Assembly (NCBI GenBank): GCA_036279015.1
Contig: DASUJY010000023.1
Span: 1 to 64,000, forward strand
DNA from: DATEOR01 sp036279015
GTDB taxonomy: Bacteria > Actinomycetota > Thermoleophilia > Gaiellales > Gaiellaceae
DNA length: 64,000 bases
Direction: 5' to 3'
Made by a program: the position numbers and the translations under genes. Below are positions 8,239-16,614 of the stretch, piece by piece; positions within the stretch are counted from its first letter, which is position 1; each line of letters opens with the position of its first letter. Under the pieces are notes generated by a model, which searched no databases, was not told the origin of the DNA, and saw only the letters and a program-made list of their open reading frames with translations.

Positions 8239-9306
8239 TCATCCTCCTCGGTCTGCGTTGTCTATCTGGCCGACTCCGGTCGCGACCTCACGCGAGCGAG
8301 CGGGGCCGCTCGACTCGGGCGCGAGCGGGGGAGTCGGGCTGCCTCGCCGCTCGCGAATCCCCTGCATGAGGTCGAGGAAAGCCTCGGCCGCGCTCCACCT
8401 CGGCTCCCAGCCGAGCTCCGAGCGTGCGCGCGAGACGTCCATCAGGGGAACGCCGAGCGCGAGATCGATCCAGCCTGCCGGCGAAGGCTGCAGCCGCAGG
8501 CGCCAGGTCAGCCCTGCCGCGCCGCGGAGGAGCCCCGGGGAGACGCGCACCGCGCGCGCGTCGAGGAGCTCCGCGAGCGCCGGGCCGTCCAGCACGGGCT
8601 CGGCCGCCACGTTGAAGGCGCCGCGAGCCTGGCCGACGATCGCAAGGCGATACGCCTCGCCCACGTCCAGCGAGTGGACGGCCTGGAAGCGGAGGCCCGG
8701 AACATTCGGAACGAGCGGGACGAGCCCCGCCCGTGCGAGGCCGCTCGGCATAAGCGGCCCGAGGAAGAGCCTACGGATTCCTTCGCCCGCGTCGCGCTTG
8801 AAGACGAGCCCCGGCCGCAGGCGGACGACGCGGATGCCCGGGCGCTCCGTCTCGAAGCGGTCGAGCAGCTTCTCGACCTCGGCCTTGTGGCGTCCGTAGA
8901 AGCTCGTGGAGATCCCGTCCCGCGGCCAGCTTTCGTCCACCGCGCGATCCTTCGGGCCGGTCGAGTAGACGCCGACGGAAGAGCCGTGGACGACCGCCGG
9001 GACTCCGGCCGCCGCGGCGGCCTGAAAGACCCGTTCGCTTCCGAGCACGTTCGTACGCCGCAGAGCGGCCAGGTCGCGCGAAGGTTGGATCGCCCACGCG
9101 AGGTGGACGACGGCGTCCGCGCCGCGGAAGTGCGGTTCGAGGTCGTCGTGCTGAACGTTCGCCTCGGCCCATTCGGTCTTCGGGAACTGCGCGTCCGGGC
9201 GGCGCCTCGCGAGACCGAGGACGGAGTCGACCTCCGGCTCGCCGGCCAGCGCCGCGAGCACGCTCGTGCCGATGTTCCCGCTCGCGCCGACGACGACGAC
9301 CCGCAT
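8239..9306 (-). CDS. NAD-dependent epimerase/dehydratase (extended SDR)
   Basis: A 355-residue protein with the nucleotide-binding motif VVGASGNIG at the N-terminus, DAVVHLAWA, the catalytic YxxxK (YGRHKAEVE) and a preceding HGSSVGVYS serine. This fits extended short-chain dehydrogenases acting on nucleotide sugars or related substrates. The C-terminal 35 residues are Pro/Arg/Ser-rich and disordered. It lies directly upstream of the zinc alcohol dehydrogenase. The specific substrate cannot be assigned. Confidence 0.88.
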   Translation of the reverse strand: MRVVVVGASGNIGTSVLAALAGEPEVDSVLGLARRRPDAQFPKTEWAEANVQHDDLEPHFRGADAVVHLAWAIQPSRDLAALRRTNVLGSERVFQAAAAAGVPAVVHGSSVGVYSTGPKDRAVDESWPRDGISTSFYGRHKAEVEKLLDRFETERPGIRVVRLRPGLVFKRDAGEGIRRLFLGPLMPSGLARAGLVPLVPNVPGLRFQAVHSLDVGEAYRLAIVGQARGAFNVAAEPVLDGPALAELLDARAVRVSPGLLRGAAGLTWRLRLQPSPAGWIDLALGVPLMDVSRARSELGWEPRWSAAEAFLDLMQGIRERRGSPTPPLAPESSGPARSREVATGVGQIDNADRGG

Positions 9307-9350
9307 TGCAGGCGCCTACCCGCGCCGAGCGCGGTTACACCTGCAGAGCG

Positions 9351-9740
9351 CTAGACGGCCGGGTCGAGTATCTCGGCGTGCTCGCTCTCGGGCGGCGTGC
9401 CGTAGGCATACAGGAGCAGCTCGACGTCGCCGTGGTTCGCTGCTTGCAGAGGCGTGCCGGGCTTGACGTGCACGAGCCCGCCCGCTCCGATGTCCTGGCG
9501 CTCGGGTGGCTCACCGACGTACATGGAGAGCGTCCCGGCGAGAACGACGAACGTCTCCTCCTGAAGGGCGTGTCGGTGCCGGCGGCCCTTCGCTCCAGGC
9601 TCGTAGCGCCAGAGGTTGGCCCGCGATTGCTCGAAGCCTGCGAGGTCGCTCAGCTCCGCGACGTGGCGCGCGGCCTCGCCCGGCTCGTGTGGTCGCGTCG
9701 TCCACTCGAAAGCGGCCGGATCGATGGCGCGGAAGCTCAC
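9351..9740 (-). CDS. Cupin-domain protein
   Basis: A 129-residue single-domain cupin. The metal-binding motif is recognisable as GRRHRHALQEETFVVLAGTL (His-x-His ... Glu), and the second motif lies in VHVKPGTPLQAANHGDVELL. Such small cupins may be metal-dependent enzymes or sensors; no substrate is evident. Its start is 3 nt from the end of the TfoX-like gene upstream, so both are read as one unit. Confidence 0.82.
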   Translation of the reverse strand: MSFRAIDPAAFEWTTRPHEPGEAARHVAELSDLAGFEQSRANLWRYEPGAKGRRHRHALQEETFVVLAGTLSMYVGEPPERQDIGAGGLVHVKPGTPLQAANHGDVELLLYAYGTPPESEHAEILDPAV

Positions 9741-9743
9741 GTG

Positions 9744-10079
9744 CTAGCGCTTGGCCGGAAGCGAACGGGCGTAGCCGACGCCGCGCCCCACCCACGTCGA
9801 GAGCGCGTCCTCGCCTGCGAGCTCGCTTGCGCCGACACGGAGCCAGCCGGGCATCGGGCGGCCGCGCATCACCGCCACCTCGGCAGGGGAGCCGGCGAGG
9901 AGGGAGTCCGACTCCTCCGGGTCGACTCGGACGAGCAACCCACCCTGGCCGCTCGCCGCCACCGCCATGTTCCCGCCGACGAGGAAGGCGAGCCCGCCGA
10001 ACATCTCCTTCTCAGTCAGCGCGGGCTCGGTCGCGAGGAGAACGCGGATGCGCCCGGCGAGCTCTTCGTCGTAGGCCAT
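9744..10079 (-). CDS. TfoX N-terminal domain protein
   Basis: A 111-residue protein beginning MAYDEELAGRIRVLL, with the TfoX-N hallmark KEMFGGLAFLVGGNMAV and the later GRPMPGWLRV. Stand-alone TfoX-N domains are common in actinobacteria and of unknown function; in proteobacteria TfoX/Sxy is linked to competence. The inner ATG at 10079 was chosen because the longer in-frame extension is unlike the family. It is divergent from the ArsR gene at 10148. Confidence 0.82.
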   Translation of the reverse strand: MAYDEELAGRIRVLLATEPALTEKEMFGGLAFLVGGNMAVAASGQGGLLVRVDPEESDSLLAGSPAEVAVMRGRPMPGWLRVGASELAGEDALSTWVGRGVGYARSLPAKR

Positions 10080-10111
10080 TGAGGGCGATGGTACTCGGCA
10101 ACACCGGCTGC

Positions 10112-10141
10112 TTGACATGTGACCTGTAGGTCACCTATCAT
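10112..10141 (+). promoter_or_regulatory. Promoter with an operator palindrome in its spacer, ArsR-AHSA1 operon
   Basis: A perfect -35 hexamer TTGACA (10112-10117) and a near-consensus -10 TATCAT (10136-10141) are separated by 18 bp. The spacer contains the inverted repeat GTGACCT-GT-AGGTCAC (10119-10134). The -10 lies 6 nt before the ATG, so the mRNA should be leaderless. ArsR dimers usually bind such palindromes, so autorepression by occlusion of RNA polymerase is the simple reading. Confidence 0.7.
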
Positions 10142-10147
10142 CCCGCC

Positions 10148-10471
10148 ATGGACGACGACGACCGGGTCTTCAGAGCACTGGCCGACCCGACCCGTCGGCA
10201 TCTGCTCGACCGGCTCTTCGAGCGTGACGGCCGCACGCTCCCGGAGCTCGAGTCGGAGCTCGAGATGACGCGCTTCGGAGTGATGAAGCACCTGCGTGTG
10301 CTCGAGGACGCCGGCCTCGTCGTCACGCGCCGGGCCGGGCGGGAGAAGCTCCACTTCCTGAACCCGCTCCCGATCCGGCTGATCCACGACCGCTGGATCG
10401 ACAAATACAGGGAGCACCGCGTGTCGGCACTCGCGGAGCTCAAGACGACCCTCGAGGAGGAAAGCGCATGA
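10148..10471 (+). CDS. ArsR-family winged-helix regulator
   Basis: A 107-residue regulator of the subgroup paired with AHSA1/SRPBCC proteins: FRALADPTRRHLLDRLFERD at the N-terminus, then the helix-turn-helix ELEMTRFGVMKHLRVLEDAG and a wing VVTRRAGREKLHFLN. No cysteine metal site is visible, so it may sense something other than metal. Its stop overlaps the start of the SRPBCC gene (ATGA). The promoter carries a palindrome inside its spacer, suggesting autoregulation. Confidence 0.9.
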   Translation: MDDDDRVFRALADPTRRHLLDRLFERDGRTLPELESELEMTRFGVMKHLRVLEDAGLVVTRRAGREKLHFLNPLPIRLIHDRWIDKYREHRVSALAELKTTLEEESA

Positions 10472-10926
10472 CCACCATGACCGCGCAGACCACGCAGGTC
10501 TACCAGCTGCTCGTCAAGGCGACCCCCGAGCAGATCTGGGAGGCGATCACGAATCCCGAATTCACGACGAAGTACTTCCACGGCTCCTACGTCGACTCGA
10601 CGTTCGAAGCCGGCGCCCCCTACAACGGGTACTCGCCGGACCGCTCCGAGCACTGGGTCGAAGGGGAAGTGCTCGAATCGGAGCCGCCGCGACGACTCCA
10701 GCACACATGGCGCGCGCTCTACAACCCGGAGACCGCCACCGAGCCGGCCAGCCGCGTCACCTGGGAGATTCAGCCTCAGGAGGACGGCACGTCGCTTCTG
10801 AGCGTCACCCACGACCAGCTCGAGGGCGCGCCGAAGACCGCAGAGAGCGTCTCCGGGACGGGCTGGATGAGCGTGCTGAGCGGCCTCAAGACGCTGCTCG
10901 AGACCGGAGAGCCGCTGAGCGGCTAG
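10468..10926 (+). CDS. SRPBCC / AHSA1-like domain protein
   Basis: A 152-residue protein with the AHSA1 (activator of Hsp90 ATPase homologue 1-like) pattern: PEQIWEAITNPEFTTKYFHG, EVLESEPPRRLQHTWRAL and a C-terminal GWMSVLSGLKTLLETG helix. This helix-grip fold forms a hydrophobic pocket for lipids or aromatic ligands. It is translationally coupled to the ArsR gene. A ligand-binding partner or detoxification protein controlled by that repressor is likely but untested. Confidence 0.85.
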   Translation: MTTMTAQTTQVYQLLVKATPEQIWEAITNPEFTTKYFHGSYVDSTFEAGAPYNGYSPDRSEHWVEGEVLESEPPRRLQHTWRALYNPETATEPASRVTWEIQPQEDGTSLLSVTHDQLEGAPKTAESVSGTGWMSVLSGLKTLLETGEPLSG

Positions 10927-11036
10927 CGAAGAACGGCAACCGGCGGGGCAGGACCGCCCCGCCGGGGTGCCCGCCTCCCTAGACTTGGCCCAAGCTGCAC
11001 CAGGGGCAAGCACGAAGGAACAAGAGGGGGTTTCCC

Positions 11037-11696
11037 ATGAGCACGTACATGGTCGTGAACGTCGACGACGTTCCCGAGCTGGACGATGGCCGCGAGCCGA
11101 TGCGGCCTGTCCGTCACCATCTCGGCATCACCGCTTTCGGCGTCACCGCGTGGACGGCACGAAACGCAGGCGACCGGGTGATCAACGAGCACCGGGAAGC
11201 CGAGGCCGGGGAGGAGGAGTCCGAGCACGACGAGGAGCTCTACGTCGTCACCCGGGGGCGCGCCGTCTTCGAGCTCGACGGCGAGCGCAAGGACGCGCCC
11301 GCCGGCACGCTCGTCTTCGTACGGCCCGCGGTCAACCGGACGGCGTTCGCGGAGGAGCCGGGAACGACGATCGTGGCCGTCGGGGCGACGGCGGGCAAGG
11401 CGTACGACCCGGTCGGCTGGGAGCTGTGGGCTCCTCTCCGGCCGCTCTACGAGGCCGGGCGCTACGCGGAGGTGATCGAGCGCGGGCGGGAGGTGATCGA
11501 GGCCAATCCTCAGTACGGCCTCCTCCACTACAACCTCGCGTGCTGCGAGGCCCTCGACGGCCGGACCGAGGACGCGCTCGGGCATCTGCGCAGGGCGACC
11601 GAGCTCTCGGAGCAGTTCCGGGACTACGCGAGACAGGATTCCGACCTCGACGCCGTCCGCGACGAGCCGGCCTTCAAGGAGATCGTCGGCGCCTGA
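11037..11696 (+). CDS. Cupin-TPR protein (paralogue of the gene at 37714)
   Basis: A 219-residue two-part protein. Residues 1-130 form a cupin (FGVTAWTARNAGDRVINEH, HDEELYVVTRGRAVFELDG, DAPAGTLVFVRPAV). Residues 135-219 hold two TPR-like helical repeats (YEAGRYAEVIERGREVIEANP, YNLACCEALDGRTEDALGHL). It is closely similar in architecture to the 212-residue protein at 37714. The combination suggests a ligand-binding cupin coupled to a protein-interaction module; no enzyme activity can be named. The region upstream of the ATG carries AAGAGGGGG, a plausible ribosome site. Confidence 0.82.
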   Translation: MSTYMVVNVDDVPELDDGREPMRPVRHHLGITAFGVTAWTARNAGDRVINEHREAEAGEEESEHDEELYVVTRGRAVFELDGERKDAPAGTLVFVRPAVNRTAFAEEPGTTIVAVGATAGKAYDPVGWELWAPLRPLYEAGRYAEVIERGREVIEANPQYGLLHYNLACCEALDGRTEDALGHLRRATELSEQFRDYARQDSDLDAVRDEPAFKEIVGA

Positions 11697-11697
11697 G

Positions 11698-12159
11698 TCA
11701 GTCCACGCGCCGGACGATGACGACCGGGCAGCGCGCGTGCTGGACGCACGCCTGGCTCACCGACCCGAGCAGGAGGCCTGCAAAGCCACCGCGCCCGCGC
11801 GACCCGACGACCAGCAGCTCCTCGCCGTCGGCCGCTGCGACCAGCACCTCGGCGGCGTGGCCTTCGAGCGCCTCGTGCTCGACGCGGACCTCGTCCGCGC
11901 CGGGCACGTCCTGCGCGACCTCGGCGAACACGTTCTCGAGCCCGAGCTCGGTCGCCTGCCGAATTTCGCTCGCATCGACGTCGCTCGGCTCGTAGAGCGG
12001 AGTGACCATCATCGACGCCACCCCGGACACGCCGTCGAGGGGCACGTCGAAGGCACCCATCACTCGCAGCGGAGTGTCGCGGAGCTTCGCCTCCGCGAGC
12101 GCCCAGCGAAGCGCCTCCCTCGACTCCGGGGAGCCGTCGACACCGACTACGATCGCCAC
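11698..12159 (-). CDS. Universal stress protein (UspA family)
   Basis: A 153-residue single USP domain: VVGVDGSPESREALRWAL at the N-terminus and the ATP-binding signature G-x2-G-x9-G-S in GSRGRGGFAGLLLGSVSQ, so the ATP-binding type. The GTG at 12159 was chosen because the domain begins there and a TAGGCT -10-like element lies 7 nt upstream; the longer in-frame ORF adds an Arg-rich non-homologous stretch. It converges with the cupin-TPR gene with 1 nt between stops. Confidence 0.9.
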   Translation of the reverse strand: MAIVVGVDGSPESREALRWALAEAKLRDTPLRVMGAFDVPLDGVSGVASMMVTPLYEPSDVDASEIRQATELGLENVFAEVAQDVPGADEVRVEHEALEGHAAEVLVAAADGEELLVVGSRGRGGFAGLLLGSVSQACVQHARCPVVIVRRVD

Positions 12160-12166
12160 GGCACGT

Positions 12167-12172
12167 AGCCTA
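12167..12172 (-). promoter_or_regulatory. Predicted -10 element, leaderless promoter of USP gene
   Basis: TAGGCT on the reverse strand, seven bases before the GTG start at 12159, with no Shine-Dalgarno between. Confidence 0.4.
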
Positions 12173-12257
12173 CGCCTCGGTCGCCGCTCCTCGGGCTTGA
12201 AAGCGGAGGAACGGGTACGCGGATCACGATCGTGCGAGTAGGGAGGGAGATAGGAAG

Positions 12258-12416
12258 ATGGCGAGCATCCGCTATCTGATCGTCGGCGGCGGGCTGGCGG
12301 CCGACAGCGCCTGCAAGGGCATCCGCGAGCGCGACCCCGAAGGGCGCCAGCTCGATGCCGCGCGCGAGCCGATCCAGCACGGCGAGCCGGTCGCGCGCGG
12401 CGTACAGGCAGGATGA
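12258..12416 (+). pseudogene. Truncated FAD/NAD(P)-dependent oxidoreductase N-terminus
   Basis: A 52-codon ORF with a good ribosome site (GGAGGGAGATAGGAAG). It begins MASIRYLIVGGGLAADSACK followed by GIRERDPEG, the FAD-binding GxGxxA/G start of ferredoxin-reductase-like pyridine nucleotide-disulphide oxidoreductases, which are normally about 390 residues. After about 32 residues the similarity ends and the frame stops at a TGA overlapping the ATG of the RibD-like gene. The gene has lost its body, but the surviving start and overlap may still couple translation into the downstream operon. Confidence 0.6.
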
Positions 12417-13258
12417 GCGCCACGGTCGGCAGCAGTCGCGGATCGCGCTTGCAGCCGCTCGAGACCTTGTTCGAGGCACCGGGGCTCCCCAGCTTCGAGC
12501 TGCCTGACGAACTGGCGGCTCTTTACGGCGGCGCGCTTGGATTCTCCGAGCCACGCCTGTACGCGAACTTCGTCACCAGCCTCGACGGCGTCACGGCGAT
12601 CCCGGCACTGAGGCAGTCGAACCAGCTGCTCGCCGCCGGCAGCGAGCACGACCGCTTCCTCATGGGACTGCTGCGCGCCTGCGCCGATGCCATCCTGGTC
12701 GGCTCCGGCACCCTGCGCGGCTCGCCCCGAACGCGCTGGACCGCCGAGCACGCCTACCCGCCCGCCGCCGAGCTCTACGCCGAGCTGCGCCGGCGGCGCG
12801 GCCGGCCGCCCGAGCCGACGCTGGCCGTCCTCAGCGGCACCGGCCGGATCGACGCACGGCACCCGGGGTTGACCGAACGCGCGCTTGTCTTGACGAGCGA
12901 GCAGGGCGCCGCGCGCCTGGGTCGTCGGCTGCCGCCGTCGGCCTCGATCGTCCCGATCGGCGGGCGGCCGGCACTCGACCCGGTCGTGGCGGCCGAAGCG
13001 CTGCAGGCCGGCGGCCACGACACGATCCTCTGCGAGGGCGGGCCGACCCTGTTCGGCGCGCTCGTCGAAGGCGGCCTCGTCGACGAGCTCTTCCTGACGC
13101 TTTCGCCGCAGCTCGCCGGGCGGGCGGCGGGCGAGCTGCGGCTCTCCCTGCTCGAGGGCGCCGAGCTCCTGCCCGGCCGGTCCCTCGCGGGCACATTGCT
13201 CTCGGTCAGGCGGGCCGGCTCGCATCTCTTCCTCCGGTACGAGCTCCCGCGGGGGTAG
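12413..13258 (+). CDS. RibD C-terminal / dihydrofolate-reductase-like domain protein
   Basis: A 281-residue protein resembling the reductase domain of RibD (5-amino-6-(5-phosphoribosylamino)uracil reductase): YANFVTSLDGVTAI, FLMGLLRACADAILVGSGTLR, ILCEGGPTLFGALVEGGLVDELFLTLSP. These are the substrate and NADPH-binding signatures of the family. No deaminase domain is present. Stand-alone members are often uncharacterised NADPH reductases rather than riboflavin enzymes. It is first of a forward operon and precedes the DUF488 gene by 3 nt. Confidence 0.85.
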   Translation: MSATVGSSRGSRLQPLETLFEAPGLPSFELPDELAALYGGALGFSEPRLYANFVTSLDGVTAIPALRQSNQLLAAGSEHDRFLMGLLRACADAILVGSGTLRGSPRTRWTAEHAYPPAAELYAELRRRRGRPPEPTLAVLSGTGRIDARHPGLTERALVLTSEQGAARLGRRLPPSASIVPIGGRPALDPVVAAEALQAGGHDTILCEGGPTLFGALVEGGLVDELFLTLSPQLAGRAAGELRLSLLEGAELLPGRSLAGTLLSVRRAGSHLFLRYELPRG

Positions 13259-13261
13259 GAC

Positions 13262-13618
13262 GTGGCGGTGCAAATCAGGCGAGCCTACGAGCCGGCCGAC
13301 GCCACGGACGGCTACCGGATCCTGATCGACCGGCTCTGGCCGCGCGGCGTCTCCAAGGAGGAGGCGCGGCTCGACGAGTGGGCGCGCGACCTGGCGCCAT
13401 CGCCGGAGCTGCGCCGCTGGTTCGGCCACGACCCGGCCCGGTTCGCCGAGTTCCGTCAGCGCTACCGCCACGAGCTCGCAGGGCAGGAGGAGAGGCTGCG
13501 CGAGCTGCGCCGCCGCGCCCGCGAAGGCACCGTCACGCTCGTCTACGGTGCCCGCGACACGGAACACAACGACGCAGTCGTGCTCGCCGAGCTGCTGCGG
13601 CGGGGACGCTCGCAATGA
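13262..13618 (+). CDS. DUF488 (YeaO-like) family protein
   Basis: A 118-residue protein with the DUF488 signature: RRAYEPADATDGYRILIDRLWPRGVSKEEA, then WFGHDPARFAEFRQRY and VTLVYGARDTEHNDAVVL. The family is widespread, small and of unknown biochemical role. The GTG start follows the RibD-like stop by 3 nt, and its own TGA overlaps the ATG of the PrpD-like gene, so it is an integral member of the operon. Confidence 0.88.
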   Translation: MAVQIRRAYEPADATDGYRILIDRLWPRGVSKEEARLDEWARDLAPSPELRRWFGHDPARFAEFRQRYRHELAGQEERLRELRRRAREGTVTLVYGARDTEHNDAVVLAELLRRGRSQ

Positions 13619-15006
13619 CCCAGGTCGAGCGGCTCGCCGCCTTCGTCTGCGCCCGCACGTGGGACGACGTCTCGGACGAGGCTCGCGCAGCGCTGAAGGT
13701 GCGGGTGCTCGACGCGCTCGGCTGCGCCCTCGGAGCGCTCCAGGGGCCGCCGGTACAGGCGATCCGAGGGTTGGTCGAGGAGCTGGGCGGAACGCCGCGC
13801 TGCACGCTCGTCGGCGGCGGCTCCAGCGCGCTCGACCGGGCGGCGCTCCTGAACGGCGCTGCGGTCCGCTATCTGGACTTCAACGACTCCTACTTCGCGC
13901 CCGGGGAGACGTGCCATCCGAGCGACAACCTCGCGCCGGTGCTCGCGGCCGCCGAGCACGCGAGTGCCTCGGGACGGGAGCTCCTGGCCGCGCTCGCGGT
14001 CGCCTACCAGGTGCAGTGCCGGCTCTCCGACGAGGCGCCGGTGCGGGCCCGCGGCTTCGACCACGTCACGCAGGGCGCCTACGCCGCCGCCGCCGGGGCG
14101 GCGAAGGCACTCCGTCTCGGCGAGCCCGAGACGGCGAACGCGATCGCGATCGCAGGGACTGCGCTGAACGCGCTGCGGGTCACGCGTACCGGCGCGCTCT
14201 CCCAGTGGAAGGGGCTCGCCTATCCGTTCGCAGGCTTTGGCGCGGTCGAGGCGACGCTGCTCGCCTCGCGCGGGATCACGGGGCCGGCCGAGGTCTTCGA
14301 AGGGAACAAGGGCTTCATCGAGGCGATCGCGGGCCCGTTCGAGATCGACTGGGAGCGCGAGGACCTCGAGCGCGTCCGCCGGACCTTCCTCAAGCGCTAC
14401 AACGCCGAGATCCACTCCCAGTCGGCGATCGAAGCGCTGCTCGAGCTCCGCGACGCGCACGGGGTCGACCCGGCTCGTGTGGAGCGGATCGAGCTCGACA
14501 CCTTCCAGGTCGCCTACGACATCATCGGCGGCGGAGAGGAGGGCGCGAAGACGGATATCGAGACCAAGGAGGAGGCGGACCACTCGCTTCCCTACCTGCT
14601 CGCGGTCGCGTTGCTCGACGGGGAGGTGCTGCCCGACCAGTACGCGGCGGCGCGGATCGTCGCGGTCGACGTGCAGGCGCTGCTCCGGCGCGTCGATGTG
14701 CGGCCCGCCGCCGACCTGACGGCGCGCTTCCCGGCCGAGCACGCCTGCCGCGTGCGCATCCGGCTCGACGACGGCAGCGTCCTCGCCGCCGAGCGGGCCG
14801 ACTACGAGGGGTTCCTCACCCGGCCGATGGGCTGGGAGCCGGCGCGGGAGAAGTTCGACCGCCTAGCCGCGGCCGCAGTCGAGCACGAGCTCGCGGCCGA
14901 GATCGCAGACGCGGTCGCCGCGCTCGACGAGCTCGAGACGCACGACCTCACCTCGCTGCTCGCCCGCACGGGCGCCCGCGAGACGACGAAAGGAGCATCG
15001 AGATGA
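13615..15006 (+). CDS. MmgE/PrpD family protein
   Basis: A 463-residue MmgE/PrpD protein. Typical segments are ALKVRVLDALGCALGAL, NGAAVRYLDFNDSYFAPGETCHPSDNLAPVLAAAE and WKGLAYPFAGFGAVEATLLA. Known members dehydrate 2-methylcitrate (PrpD), isomerise or decarboxylate cis-aconitate-type acids, or act in itaconate metabolism. No methylcitrate synthase or lyase is nearby, so a role other than propionate catabolism is likely. ATGA overlaps at both ends tie it to DUF488 and to the phosphosulfolactate-synthase-like gene. Confidence 0.88.
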   Translation: MTQVERLAAFVCARTWDDVSDEARAALKVRVLDALGCALGALQGPPVQAIRGLVEELGGTPRCTLVGGGSSALDRAALLNGAAVRYLDFNDSYFAPGETCHPSDNLAPVLAAAEHASASGRELLAALAVAYQVQCRLSDEAPVRARGFDHVTQGAYAAAAGAAKALRLGEPETANAIAIAGTALNALRVTRTGALSQWKGLAYPFAGFGAVEATLLASRGITGPAEVFEGNKGFIEAIAGPFEIDWEREDLERVRRTFLKRYNAEIHSQSAIEALLELRDAHGVDPARVERIELDTFQVAYDIIGGGEEGAKTDIETKEEADHSLPYLLAVALLDGEVLPDQYAAARIVAVDVQALLRRVDVRPAADLTARFPAEHACRVRIRLDDGSVLAAERADYEGFLTRPMGWEPAREKFDRLAAAAVEHELAAEIADAVAALDELETHDLTSLLARTGARETTKGASR

Positions 15007-15848
15007 CAACGGCCGAGACCGGCACCGAGCGCGCGTTTGCGTTCCTGCCCTTGAACGCGCGTCCGCCCAAGCCCCGGAGCCGCGGGGTGACGGAGATCCG
15101 CGGCCCCTACTACACGCCCGTCGGCCGCCGCTATCTCGAAGACCTGTTCGAGACGATGGGCGTCTGGGTCGACACGCTCAAGTACGCGGGTGGCTCGTTC
15201 GCGCTCATGCCCCGCGAGTCCGTTCGCGCACTCAACGAGCTCTGCCACGAGCACGACGTCGCGGTGTCGACGGGGGGCTTCCTCGAGCACGTGCTGACCC
15301 GGCGGGGCGACGCCGTCGAGCGCTACCTGGAGGAGTGCCGCGAGCTCGGGTTCGACATCGTGGAGATCTCCGCCGGCTTCGTCACCTTGCCGATCGACGA
15401 CCTCGTTGCCCTCACCAAGGCGGTCCGCGGCGCCGGCCTGAAGGCGAAGCCGGAGGTCGGGATCCAGTTCGGCGCCGGTGGCACCTCGACCGTCGAGGCG
15501 CTCGAGGCGGAGGGCACCCGCGACGTCGGCTATGCGATCGAGCTCGCCAAGCGCCATCTCGAGGCCGGCGCGCACATGATCATGATCGAGTCGGAGGGGA
15601 TCACCGAGCAGGTGCGCGAGTGGCGCACCGACGTCGTCGCCCGCATCGCCTCCGAGGTCGGGCTCGAGCACGTCATGTTCGAGGCCGCCGAGCCCGAGGT
15701 CTTCAGCTGGTACGTGAAGAACTACGGGATAGACGTCAACCTGTTCGTCGACCACAGTCAGATCGTCCAGCTCGAGGGCCTCCGTGCGGGCATCTGGGGG
15801 ACGCACGACACGTGGGGCCGTGTGCTCTCCTACCGACCGTCGACCTGA
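15003..15848 (+). CDS. Phosphosulfolactate synthase (ComA)-like TIM-barrel protein
   Basis: A 281-residue protein of the ComA/HSA32 family: RGPYYTPVGRRYLEDLFETMG, VDTLKYAGGSFALM, VAVSTGGFLEHVL, FDIVEISAGFVTLP, MIMIESEGITEQVREW and NLFVDHSQIVQLEGL. ComA adds sulfite to phosphoenolpyruvate to make phosphosulfolactate for coenzyme M in methanogens. Bacterial and plant relatives have other or unknown roles. Residues of the PEP/sulfite pocket were not checked against a structure. It sits between PrpD and a HAD phosphomutase, an unusual context that suggests an unsaturated or phosphorylated acid substrate. Confidence 0.8.
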   Translation: MTTAETGTERAFAFLPLNARPPKPRSRGVTEIRGPYYTPVGRRYLEDLFETMGVWVDTLKYAGGSFALMPRESVRALNELCHEHDVAVSTGGFLEHVLTRRGDAVERYLEECRELGFDIVEISAGFVTLPIDDLVALTKAVRGAGLKAKPEVGIQFGAGGTSTVEALEAEGTRDVGYAIELAKRHLEAGAHMIMIESEGITEQVREWRTDVVARIASEVGLEHVMFEAAEPEVFSWYVKNYGIDVNLFVDHSQIVQLEGLRAGIWGTHDTWGRVLSYRPST

Positions 15849-15873
15849 GCCGGCCGGGCTGCGCGCTTCCGTC

Positions 15874-16614
15874 ATGCTCGGCCTGCCCGACTCGGTTCGT
15901 GCCTGCCTCTTCGACCTCGACGGCGTGCTGACGCAGACGGCGAAGGTGCATGCCGCCGCCTGGAAGGAGATGTTCGACGCCTACCTCCGCGAGCGGGCCG
16001 AGCGGACGGGGGAGCCGTTCGTCCCGTTCGACGTGCACGACGACTACGACGAGTACGTCGACGGGAAGCCGCGCTACGACGGCGTGCGCTCGTTCCTGCT
16101 CTCGCGCGCTATCGAGCTGCCGGAGGGGGATTCGTCCGACCCGCCCTCCGTGGAGACGGTCCGCGGCCTCGGGAACCGCAAGAACGAGCTGGTGCAGCGC
16201 CTGATCCGGGAGCGGGGGGTCGACGTCTACGAAGGCTCGGTGCGCTACCTGCACGCGGCGCGCGAGGCGGGCCTGCGGCGGGCGGTCGTCTCCTCGAGCA
16301 GTAACTGCCGCGCCGTCCTCGTTGCTGCAGGCATCGAGGACCTGCTCGAGGCCCGGATCGACGGGATTGTCGCCGAGCGCGAGCGGCTGCGAGGCAAGCC
16401 GGCGCCGGACACCTTCCTCGCCGGCGCGCGCGCTCTCGGCGTGATGCCGGCCGAGGCGGCGATCTTCGAGGACGCGCTGGCCGGCGTCGCTGCCGGTCGC
16501 GCAGGAGGCTTCGGCTGGGTCGTCGGCGTCGACCGGGCCGGCCAGGCGGATGCGCTACGTGAGCACGGCGCCGATCACGTCGTCATGGACCTCGCCGAGC
16601 TGCTGGAACCGTGA
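15874..16614 (+). CDS. HAD hydrolase, beta-phosphoglucomutase-like
   Basis: A 246-residue HAD subfamily IA protein. The nucleophile motif is FDLDGVLTQTAKVHAAAWK (Asp and Asp+2), motif II lies in AVVSSSSNCRAVL, and motifs III/IV are GKPAPDTFLAGARALGV and AIFEDALAGVAAG. The larger cap and its place before a GH65 phosphorylase identify it as a beta-phosphoglucomutase-like enzyme, converting beta-glucose 1-phosphate to glucose 6-phosphate. The ATG at 15874 gives a normal N-terminus; the longer ORF from 15784 overlaps the previous gene. The TGA overlaps the next GTG. Confidence 0.88.
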   Translation: MLGLPDSVRACLFDLDGVLTQTAKVHAAAWKEMFDAYLRERAERTGEPFVPFDVHDDYDEYVDGKPRYDGVRSFLLSRAIELPEGDSSDPPSVETVRGLGNRKNELVQRLIRERGVDVYEGSVRYLHAAREAGLRRAVVSSSSNCRAVLVAAGIEDLLEARIDGIVAERERLRGKPAPDTFLAGARALGVMPAEAAIFEDALAGVAAGRAGGFGWVVGVDRAGQADALREHGADHVVMDLAELLEP

